A stretch of DNA of 64,000 nucleotides from Candidatus Poribacteria bacterium (GCA_022826805.1 JAJDUH010000042.1:17191-81190), one strand, 5' to 3'; positions 15,049 through 24,532 are shown, counted from the first letter of the stretch. A program made the numbers and translations. Notes: generated by a model from the letters alone, not told the origin.

Positions 15049-16671
15049 TTATAGAACTAACGATTCACCAGTCATCTCAGAAGGTTGTTCTAAACCGAGC
15101 AGGCGGAGTAATGTTGGCGCAATATCGGCAAGTCGTCCACCTGTACGGAGTTGTTGATCTGTGCAATTGTTATCGACAACAATGATATCCACGTCGTAGG
15201 TGGTATGTGCAGTGTGGATCCCACCGGTTTCGGGATCAATCATCTGCTCACAGTTACCGTGGTCAGCGGTAACAATGAGTGCCCCGTCCTTTCTAAGTAC
15301 AGCGTCAACGATTTTTCCGACACCGATATCAACGGCTTCAACTGCCTTAATAGCCCCTGAAAGCGAGCCGGTATGTCCCACCATGTCGGGGTTGGCGTAG
15401 TTGAGAACCATCAAGTCGTATTTGTCCGAGCCGATCCGACGTAGCATCTCTGCTGTCACACCGGATGCGGACATTTCCGGTTTCTGGTCATAGGTCGTCA
15501 CGTCGCGCGGGGAGGCGATGATTTGACGATCTTCGCCTACGTAGGGTTCATCTCGGTAGTCGTTAAAAAAGAAGGTAACATGTGGAAATTTTTCAGTCTC
15601 TGCACATCGGAATTGTGTTAAGCCTGACTGGCTGACATAAGCACCGAGTGTATTCTGCATTTTGGGCGGTTTTTTGACAGCCGCTTCAACGGGCATTCCC
15701 TGCTCGTACTCGGTCATGGTAACAAATTTAACGTCAGGTTTGCAATTCCGTTTAAAACCCATTTGTCGAACGACCCCATCTTTTCCTTCTGCCTGAAACG
15801 GAAATTCGTTAAGACAAAAAGCCTTGGTGAGTTCTCGAGGACGATCGCCCCGGAAGTTATAGAAAACAACAGCATCTCCATCGGTAATCCGGGGTAACGG
15901 TTTGCCATCACTGCCAACAACCACAGCCGGACGCACAAATTCATCACCCTTGCGGTTGTTATCATCGGGGTTTTCATAATAGTCGCAATAGGCATCTGTA
16001 GCAGCGGCAACGCAGTTATCGATTCCTTCTGTTAAGAGACGATACGCCACTTCAACACGTTCCCACCGGTCATCCCGATCCATCGCATAGTAACGACCGA
16101 TAACAGAGGCTATCTGCCCGATGCCGATCTCTTTCAACTTCGCTTCAATCTGCTCGCAGAATTGGATACCGAGGTCGGGTTGGCAGTCACGCCCATCGCT
16201 GAAATTGTGAATCAAAACCTGATTAGATTTGAGTCCGTTTGCTTTGGCGAGTGCAAGAAGTCCATAGAGGTGTTCAAGTGAACTATGCACACCAGCATCA
16301 CTTGCCAATCCCATAAGGTGCAGATGGGTTCCGTTCGTTCTAACGTGGGCAATCGCATTTAAAAGGACTTCGTTCTGCGCAAACTCACCCGAGCGGATCA
16401 TGGTACTAATGCGGAGGAGTTCTTGATTCACGATGCGTCCTGCACCGATGTTCTGATGCCCGACTTCGCTGTTGCCGATAACACCAGGCGGTAAACCGAC
16501 ATCTTCGCCGGAGGTATGGATTTGAACGTGTGGATAGTTCTGCCGAAGCCAATCATCTATGGGTGTTTTTGCAAGATGAATGGCGTTTGCGTCCTGAAAT
16601 TCAGGATACGGATTATTGCCCCAACCGTCTCGAATGATAAGAACGACGGGGCGTTTTTGCTCGGTTTTCAT
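15049..16671 (-). CDS. gpmI: 2,3-bisphosphoglycerate-independent phosphoglycerate mutase
   Basis: A 540-residue iPGM interconverting 3- and 2-phosphoglycerate in glycolysis and gluconeogenesis with two Mn ions. Metal and catalytic blocks are 'VVLIIRDGWG' (Asp15), 'GNSEVGHQNIGAGRI' with catalytic Ser68, 'HNFSDGRDCQPDLG', 'VVFYNFRGDRPREL', 'MVLNYANPDMVGHTG' and 'ALIVTADHGNCEQM'. Length is within the family range. Cytoplasmic. It is the first gene of a minus-strand run that includes the small membrane protein and prs. Confidence 0.96.
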   Translation of the reverse strand: MKTEQKRPVVLIIRDGWGNNPYPEFQDANAIHLAKTPIDDWLRQNYPHVQIHTSGEDVGLPPGVIGNSEVGHQNIGAGRIVNQELLRISTMIRSGEFAQNEVLLNAIAHVRTNGTHLHLMGLASDAGVHSSLEHLYGLLALAKANGLKSNQVLIHNFSDGRDCQPDLGIQFCEQIEAKLKEIGIGQIASVIGRYYAMDRDDRWERVEVAYRLLTEGIDNCVAAATDAYCDYYENPDDNNRKGDEFVRPAVVVGSDGKPLPRITDGDAVVFYNFRGDRPRELTKAFCLNEFPFQAEGKDGVVRQMGFKRNCKPDVKFVTMTEYEQGMPVEAAVKKPPKMQNTLGAYVSQSGLTQFRCAETEKFPHVTFFFNDYRDEPYVGEDRQIIASPRDVTTYDQKPEMSASGVTAEMLRRIGSDKYDLMVLNYANPDMVGHTGSLSGAIKAVEAVDIGVGKIVDAVLRKDGALIVTADHGNCEQMIDPETGGIHTAHTTYDVDIIVVDNNCTDQQLRTGGRLADIAPTLLRLLGLEQPSEMTGESLVL

Positions 16672-16731
16672 TGGATTCTTTCCTAATTACCAGTGTATGT
16701 GAAATTTTGCTTTAAACGTGCTATACTATTT

Positions 16732-17310
16732 TTATGACGCATCGCGTATGACGCGTCTGTAGATGGCACGCAAGGGAACTTCACATTCAATTGAGGCGAG
16801 TGGTAACACATCCTCAAGATGTTGAAAGGTGTTATGGAGCCATCGCGTGCCTTGGCGACGGTAGGACTCGACGCGTACCCTATCCTGTGAAATAAGTATG
16901 TATTCCGGCAAGGACGCGAGCTGCTTATAGGACTCAAATTTCTCGCCCCGGTCATACGCTGCAGTTGAGGACGATAACACTTCTATAACCACAATCGGAT
17001 TGAGGAGTGTATCAAAGGTGTCATCTTCAAAACGCGGTTCATCGCAGACGACAATGACATCGGGGTAGAAGTAAGAGACTGTTGGACTCGTCCGCACGCG
17101 CATCTCGCTGGCAAAGACTTCACATTCACCTTCCATTAATTGGTTGCCCAGTTGAATTGTTATATCTACCGTAATACGATTATGAGCGCGGCTTACCCCA
17201 GACATCGCGACTATCTGCCCGTTGTGGTATTCGTTCTTAAAAGGCTGTTTGCGTTCCCAAGTAAGGTATTCCTCGGGGGACAGATAAGTTTGCGCTGTAA
17301 GCGTTGACAT
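16732..17310 (-). CDS. Uma2 family (DUF820) PD-(D/E)xK-like protein
   Basis: A 192-residue Uma2-family protein with a putative restriction-endonuclease-like fold. The family signs are 'YLSPEEYLTWERKQPFKNEY', 'GQIVAMSGVSRAHN', 'SEMRVRTSPTVSYFYPDVIV' (the core Asp) and 'LNPIVVIEVLSSSTAAYDRG' (the core Glu-x-Leu). These genes are very common in cyanobacteria and related groups, often as many copies, and their role is unknown. The start at 17310 has 'atggaggcactt' upstream. It stands alone between gpmI and a LamG gene. Confidence 0.88.
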   Translation of the reverse strand: MSTLTAQTYLSPEEYLTWERKQPFKNEYHNGQIVAMSGVSRAHNRITVDITIQLGNQLMEGECEVFASEMRVRTSPTVSYFYPDVIVVCDEPRFEDDTFDTLLNPIVVIEVLSSSTAAYDRGEKFESYKQLASLPEYILISQDRVRVESYRRQGTRWLHNTFQHLEDVLPLASIECEVPLRAIYRRVIRDAS

Positions 17311-17366
17311 AAGTGCCTCCATGAGGCTTTGTTTTCCTACTAAACTATTTGAGCGGGGAACATCTT

Positions 17367-18116
17367 TTAAAGTCCTACCTTCAATTTTCCCCAGGCTGTG
17401 GTGAGTTTTCCGCGTGCTTCCACATCCTGCGGTGTCTCCATGACTTTTTGGATGTCTGCTTCACTCAGAGTCTTCTCATAGAGTCGGACTTCATCAATTT
17501 TACCGGGAAAATGGTCGGTAGCGTTTCCGAGATCATCGCCACCAATCCAGAGTTCTAAAGGGGAAGGGGCGATCGGCACGTTGTTAGCAGCGTCACCTTC
17601 GAGTTTCCCGTTCACGTAAACCTTCATGGTCTTTCCATCAAAGGTTCCTGCGAAGTGATACCACTCGCCAACTTTCCAATCGGTCGTTGTGGATTCAGCA
17701 AAGGTATTGTTCGGTTTGACGAGAAAGTCGATACTGTCTTTGTTACCGAAATCAAAGATAACGAAGATGGAATTATTTTTACTCATCAAGCGGTGACCGG
17801 TGAGCGAATCGTTTGGACTGAACCACGCCATGAGGGTAATATTTTCCTCGATTGCGAAGACAGGATCGTCTGCGACAATAACATGGTCGTCCTCGCCGTC
17901 AAATTCGAGTGCGGTGCCGAACTTTCCCTCAACCCATTCGGGATCGTCGTTAAACTCTCCATCGTGTCCGTTGCCTGTGACATCTATGGCTTCTTTACCC
18001 TTGCCTTCATCAAAGGGCCAATAAGCGACGAGTCCATCTTCTGCAACGTTGGCGATACTGAGGTTGGCGATGAGAAGAAGCGAGCAGAGCGACAAAACAA
18101 AGATAACTTTGGACAT
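17367..18116 (-). CDS. Secreted LamG-domain protein
   Basis: A 249-residue LamG protein. The start at 18116 gives a 22-residue signal peptide ending 'NLSIA' and a 'ataggagaaattgcc' ribosome site; the ORF extends 19 codons upstream without support. LamG blocks are 'VAYWPFDEGKGKEAIDVTG', 'GKFGTALEFDGEDD', 'ITLMAWFSPND', 'EWYHFAGTFDG', 'MKVYVNGKLE' and 'FPGKIDEVRLYE'. It ends with the shared tail 'VEARGKLTTAWGKLKVGL'. Exported; ligand unknown. Confidence 0.87.
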   Translation of the reverse strand: MSKVIFVLSLCSLLLIANLSIANVAEDGLVAYWPFDEGKGKEAIDVTGNGHDGEFNDDPEWVEGKFGTALEFDGEDDHVIVADDPVFAIEENITLMAWFSPNDSLTGHRLMSKNNSIFVIFDFGNKDSIDFLVKPNNTFAESTTTDWKVGEWYHFAGTFDGKTMKVYVNGKLEGDAANNVPIAPSPLELWIGGDDLGNATDHFPGKIDEVRLYEKTLSEADIQKVMETPQDVEARGKLTTAWGKLKVGL

Positions 18117-18380
18117 GGCAATTTCTCCTATGGGGGTGCAAAACTTTGGATTTATATCTTGAGGATTTGCCAATATTATAACATATTCTTGAAAATAAAG
18201 TGTAGAAAAATTAAAATTCGGTGGGGAAATTCAGTTGGTCGGCGAAATGCGTTGATTGTCTGAAGTTCGGATTATCACGGATGACGCGAATAAGCGAATT
18301 CGCATCAGCCGCATAATTTGCTTAACTTGCGATTTCGGCGAAAAAATACGCTTCGCATCTAACATTTTGCACTTATAGCA

Positions 18381-19742
18381 CTAAGTGCTCCCAAGACGAA
18401 TATCTTCTATTGCTCTTTCAAGTTGTTCTACTGAGGGAAGCGCGATCTTTGGACGTTTCTGAACAATTTCTCTGAATAGATGCTCAAACTCAACGCGAAG
18501 GAAAGTAGATTGATCCTTCTGTTTGAACATGCGGCACAACCACTTTGGGTTCACCTTCTCATTAATTTTTTTAAGTATGGATTCAAACTCGTCTTCCGTG
18601 AGCATATATTCAGATGCCAATCGTTCTATCTCTCTCTGCAACAGTTCAATCAAATGTTCCGAGTCATCCTTAACAAACTTATTTGCAAGAAATTTGGCAG
18701 TAGTAGTTCCGCCAATGCCAGCTCCTAATGAACCCAAAATCCCTCCGGCCAATCCACCAGCCACCGTGCCGATACCAGGGAACGCGCTCCCGACTGCTGC
18801 ACCACCAATCCATCCCGCGGTGCCTGTCACAACACCAGCAGCGTTAATTGTGGTGTTTTTTGCGAACTGCTGCCATGAAATTGAACGCTTGAAAGCAGCT
18901 CGGTAGAAATCGGGTGTGCTTGTCACAACAGCTGCGATTGCTGCTGTAATGGCGTTCGTACGAAGAAGTTTGGATACATGATTCACTGCGGCAGCACCAG
19001 GGACTGACTTTCCGAGGGATCCCGTGGCAATTCGGCGAGCGACTTCTCTGCCAACGGACGTGCGTGATATAGAACTCACACCCTTGCGAACTGATGTGGC
19101 TCCGAATACGCCGATTCCTGTGCGTAACAACTGGGCACTTACGACCCCTGTAAGAATCATTGTGCTACCGCTCAATACCGCGCAGCCAAGCGCAGCCAGC
19201 GTTGCATCTTTGAGGCTTTCACCGCGCCGGCGGCTGTGGGCAAAGGTTACTGCAAACGAAATTGGAAACACAGATATCGAGGTCACGATCTGCGTTTTCG
19301 CATCAAAAATAAGGGAATCGATGTTTCCGGCACGCGCAATATTCCTTGCTTGTTGGTAGGTCACCGAACCTTGGCGGACTATCTTCTCTGCATCCGCGGG
19401 ATTCTTGCTACCTCGAACTTTGCCTTGCTCAATCCGCTTACGCATGAATTTCACGCAATCTTCCCACTGATCTTTCGGGACTTCAAGAGCTTGTCCCTTA
19501 TAACGATAATACCCTGAACTTGAGTCAAACGCGGCGGCGACAGTATCGTATGCCCGCCTATAATATTTGGATTGAACAAACACCCCATTGACAACTCGGT
19601 CTGGACCGTTTAATTCGTTGGAAATTCCTATTACCTCGGCTATCTTACCTCGGAGTTTGTCATTCAAATTATTCGCATCCTCTGCTGCAAAACCATGTCC
19701 ACCTGGGGAAGGATATCTTGAGATTTGTGTTTGTTCCAGCAT
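18381..19742 (-). CDS. Membrane protein of unknown function with glycine-zipper core
   Basis: A 453-residue protein, starting at ATG 19742 with 'cgaggtgtg' upstream. The N-terminal soluble part (about 1-150) carries 'RYPSPGGHGFAAEDANNL' and 'DRVVNGVFVQSKYYRRAYDT'. The middle (about 150-370) has several hydrophobic segments and a strong Gly/Ala zipper ('GGAAVGSAFPGIGTVAGGLA', 'ILGSLGAGIGG'). The C-terminal about 80 residues are charged and helical. From memory, similar N-terminal blocks occur in uncharacterised membrane proteins on mobile or defence-rich loci; this could not be checked. A pore-forming or membrane-associated effector is possible but unproven. It lies 173 bp downstream of the 1,200-residue two-gene system, same strand. 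Confidence 0.6.
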   Translation of the reverse strand: MLEQTQISRYPSPGGHGFAAEDANNLNDKLRGKIAEVIGISNELNGPDRVVNGVFVQSKYYRRAYDTVAAAFDSSSGYYRYKGQALEVPKDQWEDCVKFMRKRIEQGKVRGSKNPADAEKIVRQGSVTYQQARNIARAGNIDSLIFDAKTQIVTSISVFPISFAVTFAHSRRRGESLKDATLAALGCAVLSGSTMILTGVVSAQLLRTGIGVFGATSVRKGVSSISRTSVGREVARRIATGSLGKSVPGAAAVNHVSKLLRTNAITAAIAAVVTSTPDFYRAAFKRSISWQQFAKNTTINAAGVVTGTAGWIGGAAVGSAFPGIGTVAGGLAGGILGSLGAGIGGTTTAKFLANKFVKDDSEHLIELLQREIERLASEYMLTEDEFESILKKINEKVNPKWLCRMFKQKDQSTFLRVEFEHLFREIVQKRPKIALPSVEQLERAIEDIRLGST

Positions 19743-19915
19743 TAAATTCACACCTCGTTTCAACTGAACTAAGTTTAGAAACTTCTACCCACATTTTAAC
19801 ACGTATTCAAAGCAAAGATCAGATAAATTGGGAGTTACGCAGTTGAATCATGAGTCCCTCCGCTGGTTCTATGAGGATATGGAACTGGAATTTATGAGTT
19901 AAATCAGAAAATCTG

Positions 19916-21622
19916 TCAACGTCGATATTCCTCATAAACAGTTCTTAAGAAGTTAACTCCGGCACTTCCAAATCGATTGCAAATTTCATCAGCTATATCC
20001 TTATGCCCTTCGTTGTACAGAATCCGGACGGTTTCTTTAATATCGTCTGCTTCCACTTGTAAATCCGACATGATGCGCTGAGGAATTTTCAGATAGATTT
20101 CTCCCACCATTTCTGGCGTTTTCGCTGCATGCTTCCGTAAGGCTTTGATAAAGCGTGATAAAACCATACCATACCCTGGAACTTTGTCAAGGTCCTCTAT
20201 TGAACCTTTTACCCACCCCAAAACTTCTGTATTTATGGTGTCAACCAGGCCCAGCCATCCTAATAGAGGACATGAAACTTCCTGATATGCCCCTACAGTC
20301 ATGTTTTCGGAAAGCACTTGAAACAAAGCACGCCATGCTGGCATAACCTTTACCTTCACTTTGTCAGATGGGTTATCCGCGCGCCGGGAAAAAAAGTAGA
20401 CCACACCCGCGAGAAGATTTGGATCGCCACTGTGTATCAACTGATAGATAAGACTGGCTTTATCATCTAAGGTTTCACTGTCTTCTATCCAACCCGTACA
20501 GATGTGTCTGACGAGTCCGTTCAGGACTTCTGGATCATCAAAGCGGGTATTCAATGCTTTCCGATAGTGTCCGTGTGCTTTGAGCAGCAAGTAAAACTCC
20601 TCGCGAACACTCGGATGCAACAGATACCCGGAAAAAGCGGCTTGCCAATGGTCTTCATCACGCTGTTGAAAAATATGATTTATGTTGAGGTGAACCCACT
20701 CTTTATCAAGATACCGTAGATAGGATAGATAAAACCCAAGCGTATAAGAGAACTCAAGTGAGGGTTCAACACTTCGATCTAATCTTTTGGTGAAATCTGC
20801 TCTGATGGCATAGGGCCATCGGCAATCTGTGTATTCAGACTCGTTGGTACGAGCGAACCGCAAGGCATAGTCTACCATTGCCGAAAACACACGTCCTCTA
20901 TCTGAACTTAGGGCATCAAGAGAGGAATCTATTGGGGTGAACATGTTTGGTTCAGCCTTTTCCACAAGTACCAAGAGAATGTCCTCGGCGAGCGGCAAGA
21001 GTTTTTCATCAAACGCGTGTGTATCATCTTTTGTTCCTTCTGCTATCAAATCTACTATTGTGGAAAAAACCCAATTTCTATAGTTAAAGCCATCGTTGTA
21101 TTGTTCAGCCCAGAACTGCTCTGACGACAGAATTTGACGGATAAATTCCAATAATGCTGCCCAATTAAAGTCCTTCTTATTACGCCACGCGTTCAGGCAA
21201 CCTTGCAACAGTGAAGATTGGTATAAATTTCGGACCTTTTGAAAGGGAAACAAATTATCTGTAAATCGTTGTGGGTTTGCTGCTACACATTCTGCAAGTG
21301 TATCCGCAAGTCCGCGGCCTTCAAGAACAGGCATCCCAATATCCTCTTCCGTGTAGCCCTTTAAATAAGCAGCGATCTCAACATTTGACATTGCCGAAAG
21401 TTCTTCTGTCGTTATAGGTTTCACGGGCCCGATGGCCCCTGACTTCGGCATAGTTGCGGCGTTTCCTGTATTGACTGCTTCAACATTTGCTTTGTGGAGC
21501 TGATCATATTTTTTGTAGGTGGCGGCAACTTTTTCGTTACCTGTATCCAAAAGCAGAGAGAGCCATTTTCGTCGACTTGCCACGGTAACTCTTGAGATTA
21601 GTGATGTGTTGATTCTATCCAT
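19916..21622 (-). CDS. Large helical protein of unknown function, C-terminal partner
   Basis: A 568-residue, mostly helical protein. Recognisable stretches are 'RRKWLSLLLDTGNEKVAATY', 'ITTEELSAMSNVEIAAYLKG', 'REGLADTLAECVAANPQRF'-like text, 'NYRNWVFSTIVDLIAEGT' and 'RGRVFSAMVDYALRFAR'. From memory these belong to a family of roughly 1,200-residue single proteins (HEAT-like, uncharacterised). Here its start overlaps the end of the upstream gene by 25 bp in another frame, so the pair may be a frameshifted or naturally split version of that long protein. No catalytic motif is visible. Neighbouring genes suggest a possible defence role, at low confidence. Confidence 0.6.
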   Translation of the reverse strand: MDRINTSLISRVTVASRRKWLSLLLDTGNEKVAATYKKYDQLHKANVEAVNTGNAATMPKSGAIGPVKPITTEELSAMSNVEIAAYLKGYTEEDIGMPVLEGRGLADTLAECVAANPQRFTDNLFPFQKVRNLYQSSLLQGCLNAWRNKKDFNWAALLEFIRQILSSEQFWAEQYNDGFNYRNWVFSTIVDLIAEGTKDDTHAFDEKLLPLAEDILLVLVEKAEPNMFTPIDSSLDALSSDRGRVFSAMVDYALRFARTNESEYTDCRWPYAIRADFTKRLDRSVEPSLEFSYTLGFYLSYLRYLDKEWVHLNINHIFQQRDEDHWQAAFSGYLLHPSVREEFYLLLKAHGHYRKALNTRFDDPEVLNGLVRHICTGWIEDSETLDDKASLIYQLIHSGDPNLLAGVVYFFSRRADNPSDKVKVKVMPAWRALFQVLSENMTVGAYQEVSCPLLGWLGLVDTINTEVLGWVKGSIEDLDKVPGYGMVLSRFIKALRKHAAKTPEMVGEIYLKIPQRIMSDLQVEADDIKETVRILYNEGHKDIADEICNRFGSAGVNFLRTVYEEYRR

Positions 21623-23586
21623 TGTAATATCTGCTCCATTTCGTCTTCTTCAAAGGTGCTGTTGTGAGTTTCAATCAATTCGGTAATCTCAGACTCAAGT
21701 TTAACATCATCCAGTGGATTGCCTTCCCATGCCCAAAATAGATGCTTCAGATCGTTGTAATGGTCGGTAATTGCCTTGAGTGCAATCCGTCTGATAATAG
21801 CGTGTGGATCCTGTAGTAAAACTTGGACTGTTTGCTCTATGCTATCAGGTTCAGCAAACCTGAAGAGAGTACTTGTAAAACTTACTATTAATTCGGCGTA
21901 ATTTGGATGTGAGAGAAGCGAAAGATCGCTTTCAACCCGTTGTATGAAACGAAACCCAAACGCATTTACGGCTTCAAGTGCTCGGATTTGCGCAAATGCA
22001 AACTGTGCTGCTTCAACACCACATACATTCGCGAGGGTTTGTGTATGCATTTTGAGGGCATCCTCGAGCCAATGTTCATTCATTATTGATCGGATTTCCC
22101 GATCAACGGATTTGGCTTCAAGCATTATTTTAAGCAGTGCAAGAGTTAACTCCCGTTGATTACCGTTAATGAGTTTGGTTAAAATAGTTTCGCCTATTTC
22201 CTGATCGACTAACCCAAATCTCCGTTCGGATTTCAATACAGTACCGATAAAATCAATATGCAGATGTTTTAACTCCGCTATCGGAAGTGCTCCGATAATT
22301 TTTATAATTTGCAGATCTGTGTCTCTGTTCTCAGTTCTCTCTCCGTTTTCATTTGTATAATCGATAATTCCCTTGATAATGTTTACAAGTAGATTTACTT
22401 GGGCTTCCGGATGAGCAGCGACTTTCCCTACATATCCTAAAGCATACCAGCGAGGAGTGTAGTGGTATCCGGGCTGCTCTGGATCTTCCATAAGTGCTGA
22501 GTTCTGTTCTGGGTTGAACCAGCCATCCTCTTTCAGTGGTTCCAGCCATGCAGGAGATTTAAGTTTGTCAAAGAAATATTGATTGATTCCATCAAATTTC
22601 AATAAGTTTCGTAATGCCCCTTTTATCTGTTTATCGGTTGGTGGTTTATCCTTATATGCCAAAATTCGATCCACTCTGTTAAGAAGTTTAAGATAGCTTC
22701 CTACCAGATAAACCCATAGTTCTTCAACCTTAGGCCAAAGAGATTCAACCTCACTTCTGAGCAATTTTGCGTCATCGTCAAGATCTCTATGCGTTAAATT
22801 CTTAAGGTTTTTGACGGTCTGTATCCACTGTTCCACTCGTAAGCCAAAATCGGGAACCCCCAAAGACTCCATAATTGAAACAATATATCCGATGTGTTCT
22901 TTTAGGTCACCCAAATCCTCTTTTTCTAATCGTTTTTGCATTCGTTTCCGGCCCTGTTTTGTCGATAAGGCACCTCTTAATCCGCTATCAACTTCGCGAG
23001 CCAAATGCGCCAGGATATACGAACGACACTGAAAATTAGTGGTACGTCGCATTCTTACCCAGTCTCGATAAAAGGCAGCAAATAACGGAGCAATTCTTTC
23101 CAGATTTTGGTTAATTCCAGATTGGTGGGGGTCCAACTCAATATCAGGAATCATCCACTCAGTCTCTAATGACTTGGACGTTTCGGTTTCTAACTGCTCC
23201 AATGAGTTTTGCAAAGTAGCAAAAGGACAATGGTTAGAAGTATTGTAAAAATCGGAACGGTTTTCTACCAGACACACCAAGACGCTCTCGAATTCAATCC
23301 ATATCTGATTAAAGGATTCTTTTGGACGGGGTGCTTTTCCCCCTTCGCGGCGATGGGAGAATTTATCAAAAAGATGAATAGTGCTGCCATATATTTTTAC
23401 TAAATCCTCTGGAATCCTGTCTTGCAAACCACGAAGAATTTCTCGAGCCAAATGTGCTAAAAGGTGGACAGTAGTCTCGAATTCGTTGGATTCGCGTAGA
23501 CACAGCCAGTCCGCGTAGAAGTCGGTGACTTCGGGATCCATAACTTTCAATAAAGCAGGATGCTTCTCTTCAAATCTGTTTTTCAT
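21598..23586 (-). CDS. Large helical protein of unknown function, N-terminal partner
   Basis: A 662-residue protein from the ATG at 23586 ('MKNRFEEKHPALLK'); a TTG four codons earlier is the alternative, with 'aagga' upstream of both. It contains an internal duplication: 'FYADWLCLRESNEFET...LLAHLAREILRGL' near residues 24-55 is echoed by 'FYRDWVRMRRTTNFQC...ILAHLAREVDSGL' about 160 residues later. Further on is 'FFDKLKSPAWLEPLKEDGWF' and 'YHYTPRWYALGYVGKVA'. The C-terminal third looks like helical HEAT-type repeats. No P-loop or nuclease motif was found. It overlaps the downstream gene by 25 bp. Function unknown; see findings. Confidence 0.6.
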   Translation of the reverse strand: MKNRFEEKHPALLKVMDPEVTDFYADWLCLRESNEFETTVHLLAHLAREILRGLQDRIPEDLVKIYGSTIHLFDKFSHRREGGKAPRPKESFNQIWIEFESVLVCLVENRSDFYNTSNHCPFATLQNSLEQLETETSKSLETEWMIPDIELDPHQSGINQNLERIAPLFAAFYRDWVRMRRTTNFQCRSYILAHLAREVDSGLRGALSTKQGRKRMQKRLEKEDLGDLKEHIGYIVSIMESLGVPDFGLRVEQWIQTVKNLKNLTHRDLDDDAKLLRSEVESLWPKVEELWVYLVGSYLKLLNRVDRILAYKDKPPTDKQIKGALRNLLKFDGINQYFFDKLKSPAWLEPLKEDGWFNPEQNSALMEDPEQPGYHYTPRWYALGYVGKVAAHPEAQVNLLVNIIKGIIDYTNENGERTENRDTDLQIIKIIGALPIAELKHLHIDFIGTVLKSERRFGLVDQEIGETILTKLINGNQRELTLALLKIMLEAKSVDREIRSIMNEHWLEDALKMHTQTLANVCGVEAAQFAFAQIRALEAVNAFGFRFIQRVESDLSLLSHPNYAELIVSFTSTLFRFAEPDSIEQTVQVLLQDPHAIIRRIALKAITDHYNDLKHLFWAWEGNPLDDVKLESEITELIETHNSTFEEDEMEQILQWIESTHH

Positions 23587-23708
23587 ATTTAAAAACAATC
23601 CTTATTTTATCTTACCGATATGGTAACATATTCTATAAGAAAATGCCAATTCACGGGTGTGTAAAGGGAGTCCTGATTTTTTTATAAAGGACAGGTTTTT
23701 GGACATAT

Positions 23709-23773
23709 CACTCCGCTGGAGTGCGGGGGGTTGCAAACGCTATGTTCTATAGACATAGCACTCCGCTGAAGTG
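23709..23773. repeat. Pair of short palindromic direct repeats
   Basis: 'cactccgctggagtg' (23709-23723) and 'cactccgctgaagtg' (23759-23773) are 50 bp apart; the first is itself palindromic. A 'tctataga' palindrome lies between them and also occurs near 32953, beside a 'gcccc..gcggggc' hairpin. This intergenic block (23587-23842) shows no gene. Confidence 0.5.
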
Positions 23774-23842
23774 AGGAAAAGGATATAAATATAGTGCCCT
23801 TACGGGGCTAAAGCTGCCAACGGATACCTACAAAGGGGGACG

Positions 23843-24499
23843 CTACGAAATAGCACGCTCAATTGACCAATGCCGATCAGTGCTCTGGACGACAACGGCA
23901 CCTGGCATGTTCATCTGTGTTAGCATCTCGTTGACTTCGGCAATGGTGAACGCCGCAAGGAAAGAGTCGTAGTATAATTTCTGTTGATAAGGGGTATCAT
24001 CCGTGGCGTAGCGATCTACAAAGGCTTGTGCATCTGCAGGTGTTTCAGGACGGATGAGGTCGCGGATCAGAATAGTTCCTTTGGGACGGGCAACTCTACC
24101 CATCTCTTTGAGTGCCTTCATTGCATCGTGGATGTGATGCACAATGCTGTTAGAGATGAGTCCATCAAAGGTATTGTCAAGGTAGGGCAAGGTTTTGGCA
24201 TCGACGCGTTCGAGGGTTATCTGATCGGTGAGACCGGCATCTGCGACGTGGCGTTTTGCTATTTTTAACATCTCTTCGGACAGATCAATAGCGGTGATGT
24301 GGATATTGGGACAACGTTGGGCGAGTAGGATGGGAATTTGTGCAGGACCGGTGCCGACATCGAGGAGATGACCGGTAGTCGCACCGAGTGCGACTACGCG
24401 ATCTACAAAGGCGCGGTCAACCTCGCCATGCTCCATCGCATCGTAGGCTTCGGCGGCTTCCGCTGTATCCATAACTTCTGGTTCTACAAATCGATTCAT
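23843..24499 (-). CDS. Class I SAM-dependent methyltransferase
   Basis: A 218-residue Rossmann-fold methyltransferase. The SAM site is visible as motif I 'GHLLDVGTGPAQIPILLAQR' (about residues 39-58), then 'ITAIDLSEEMLKIA' (motif II acidic), 'ERVDAKTLPYLDNTFDGLIS' and 'SIVHHIHDAMKALKEMGRV'. The fold is UbiE/Methyltransf_11-like. The substrate is unknown. The start has 'ttaggaaatt' upstream. It stands alone, followed upstream by a repeat-rich spacer. Confidence 0.85.
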   Translation of the reverse strand: MNRFVEPEVMDTAEAAEAYDAMEHGEVDRAFVDRVVALGATTGHLLDVGTGPAQIPILLAQRCPNIHITAIDLSEEMLKIAKRHVADAGLTDQITLERVDAKTLPYLDNTFDGLISNSIVHHIHDAMKALKEMGRVARPKGTILIRDLIRPETPADAQAFVDRYATDDTPYQQKLYYDSFLAAFTIAEVNEMLTQMNMPGAVVVQSTDRHWSIERAIS

Positions 24500-24532
24500 T
24501 CTCTAATTTCCTAATGAGTTCAGCAACAACGT

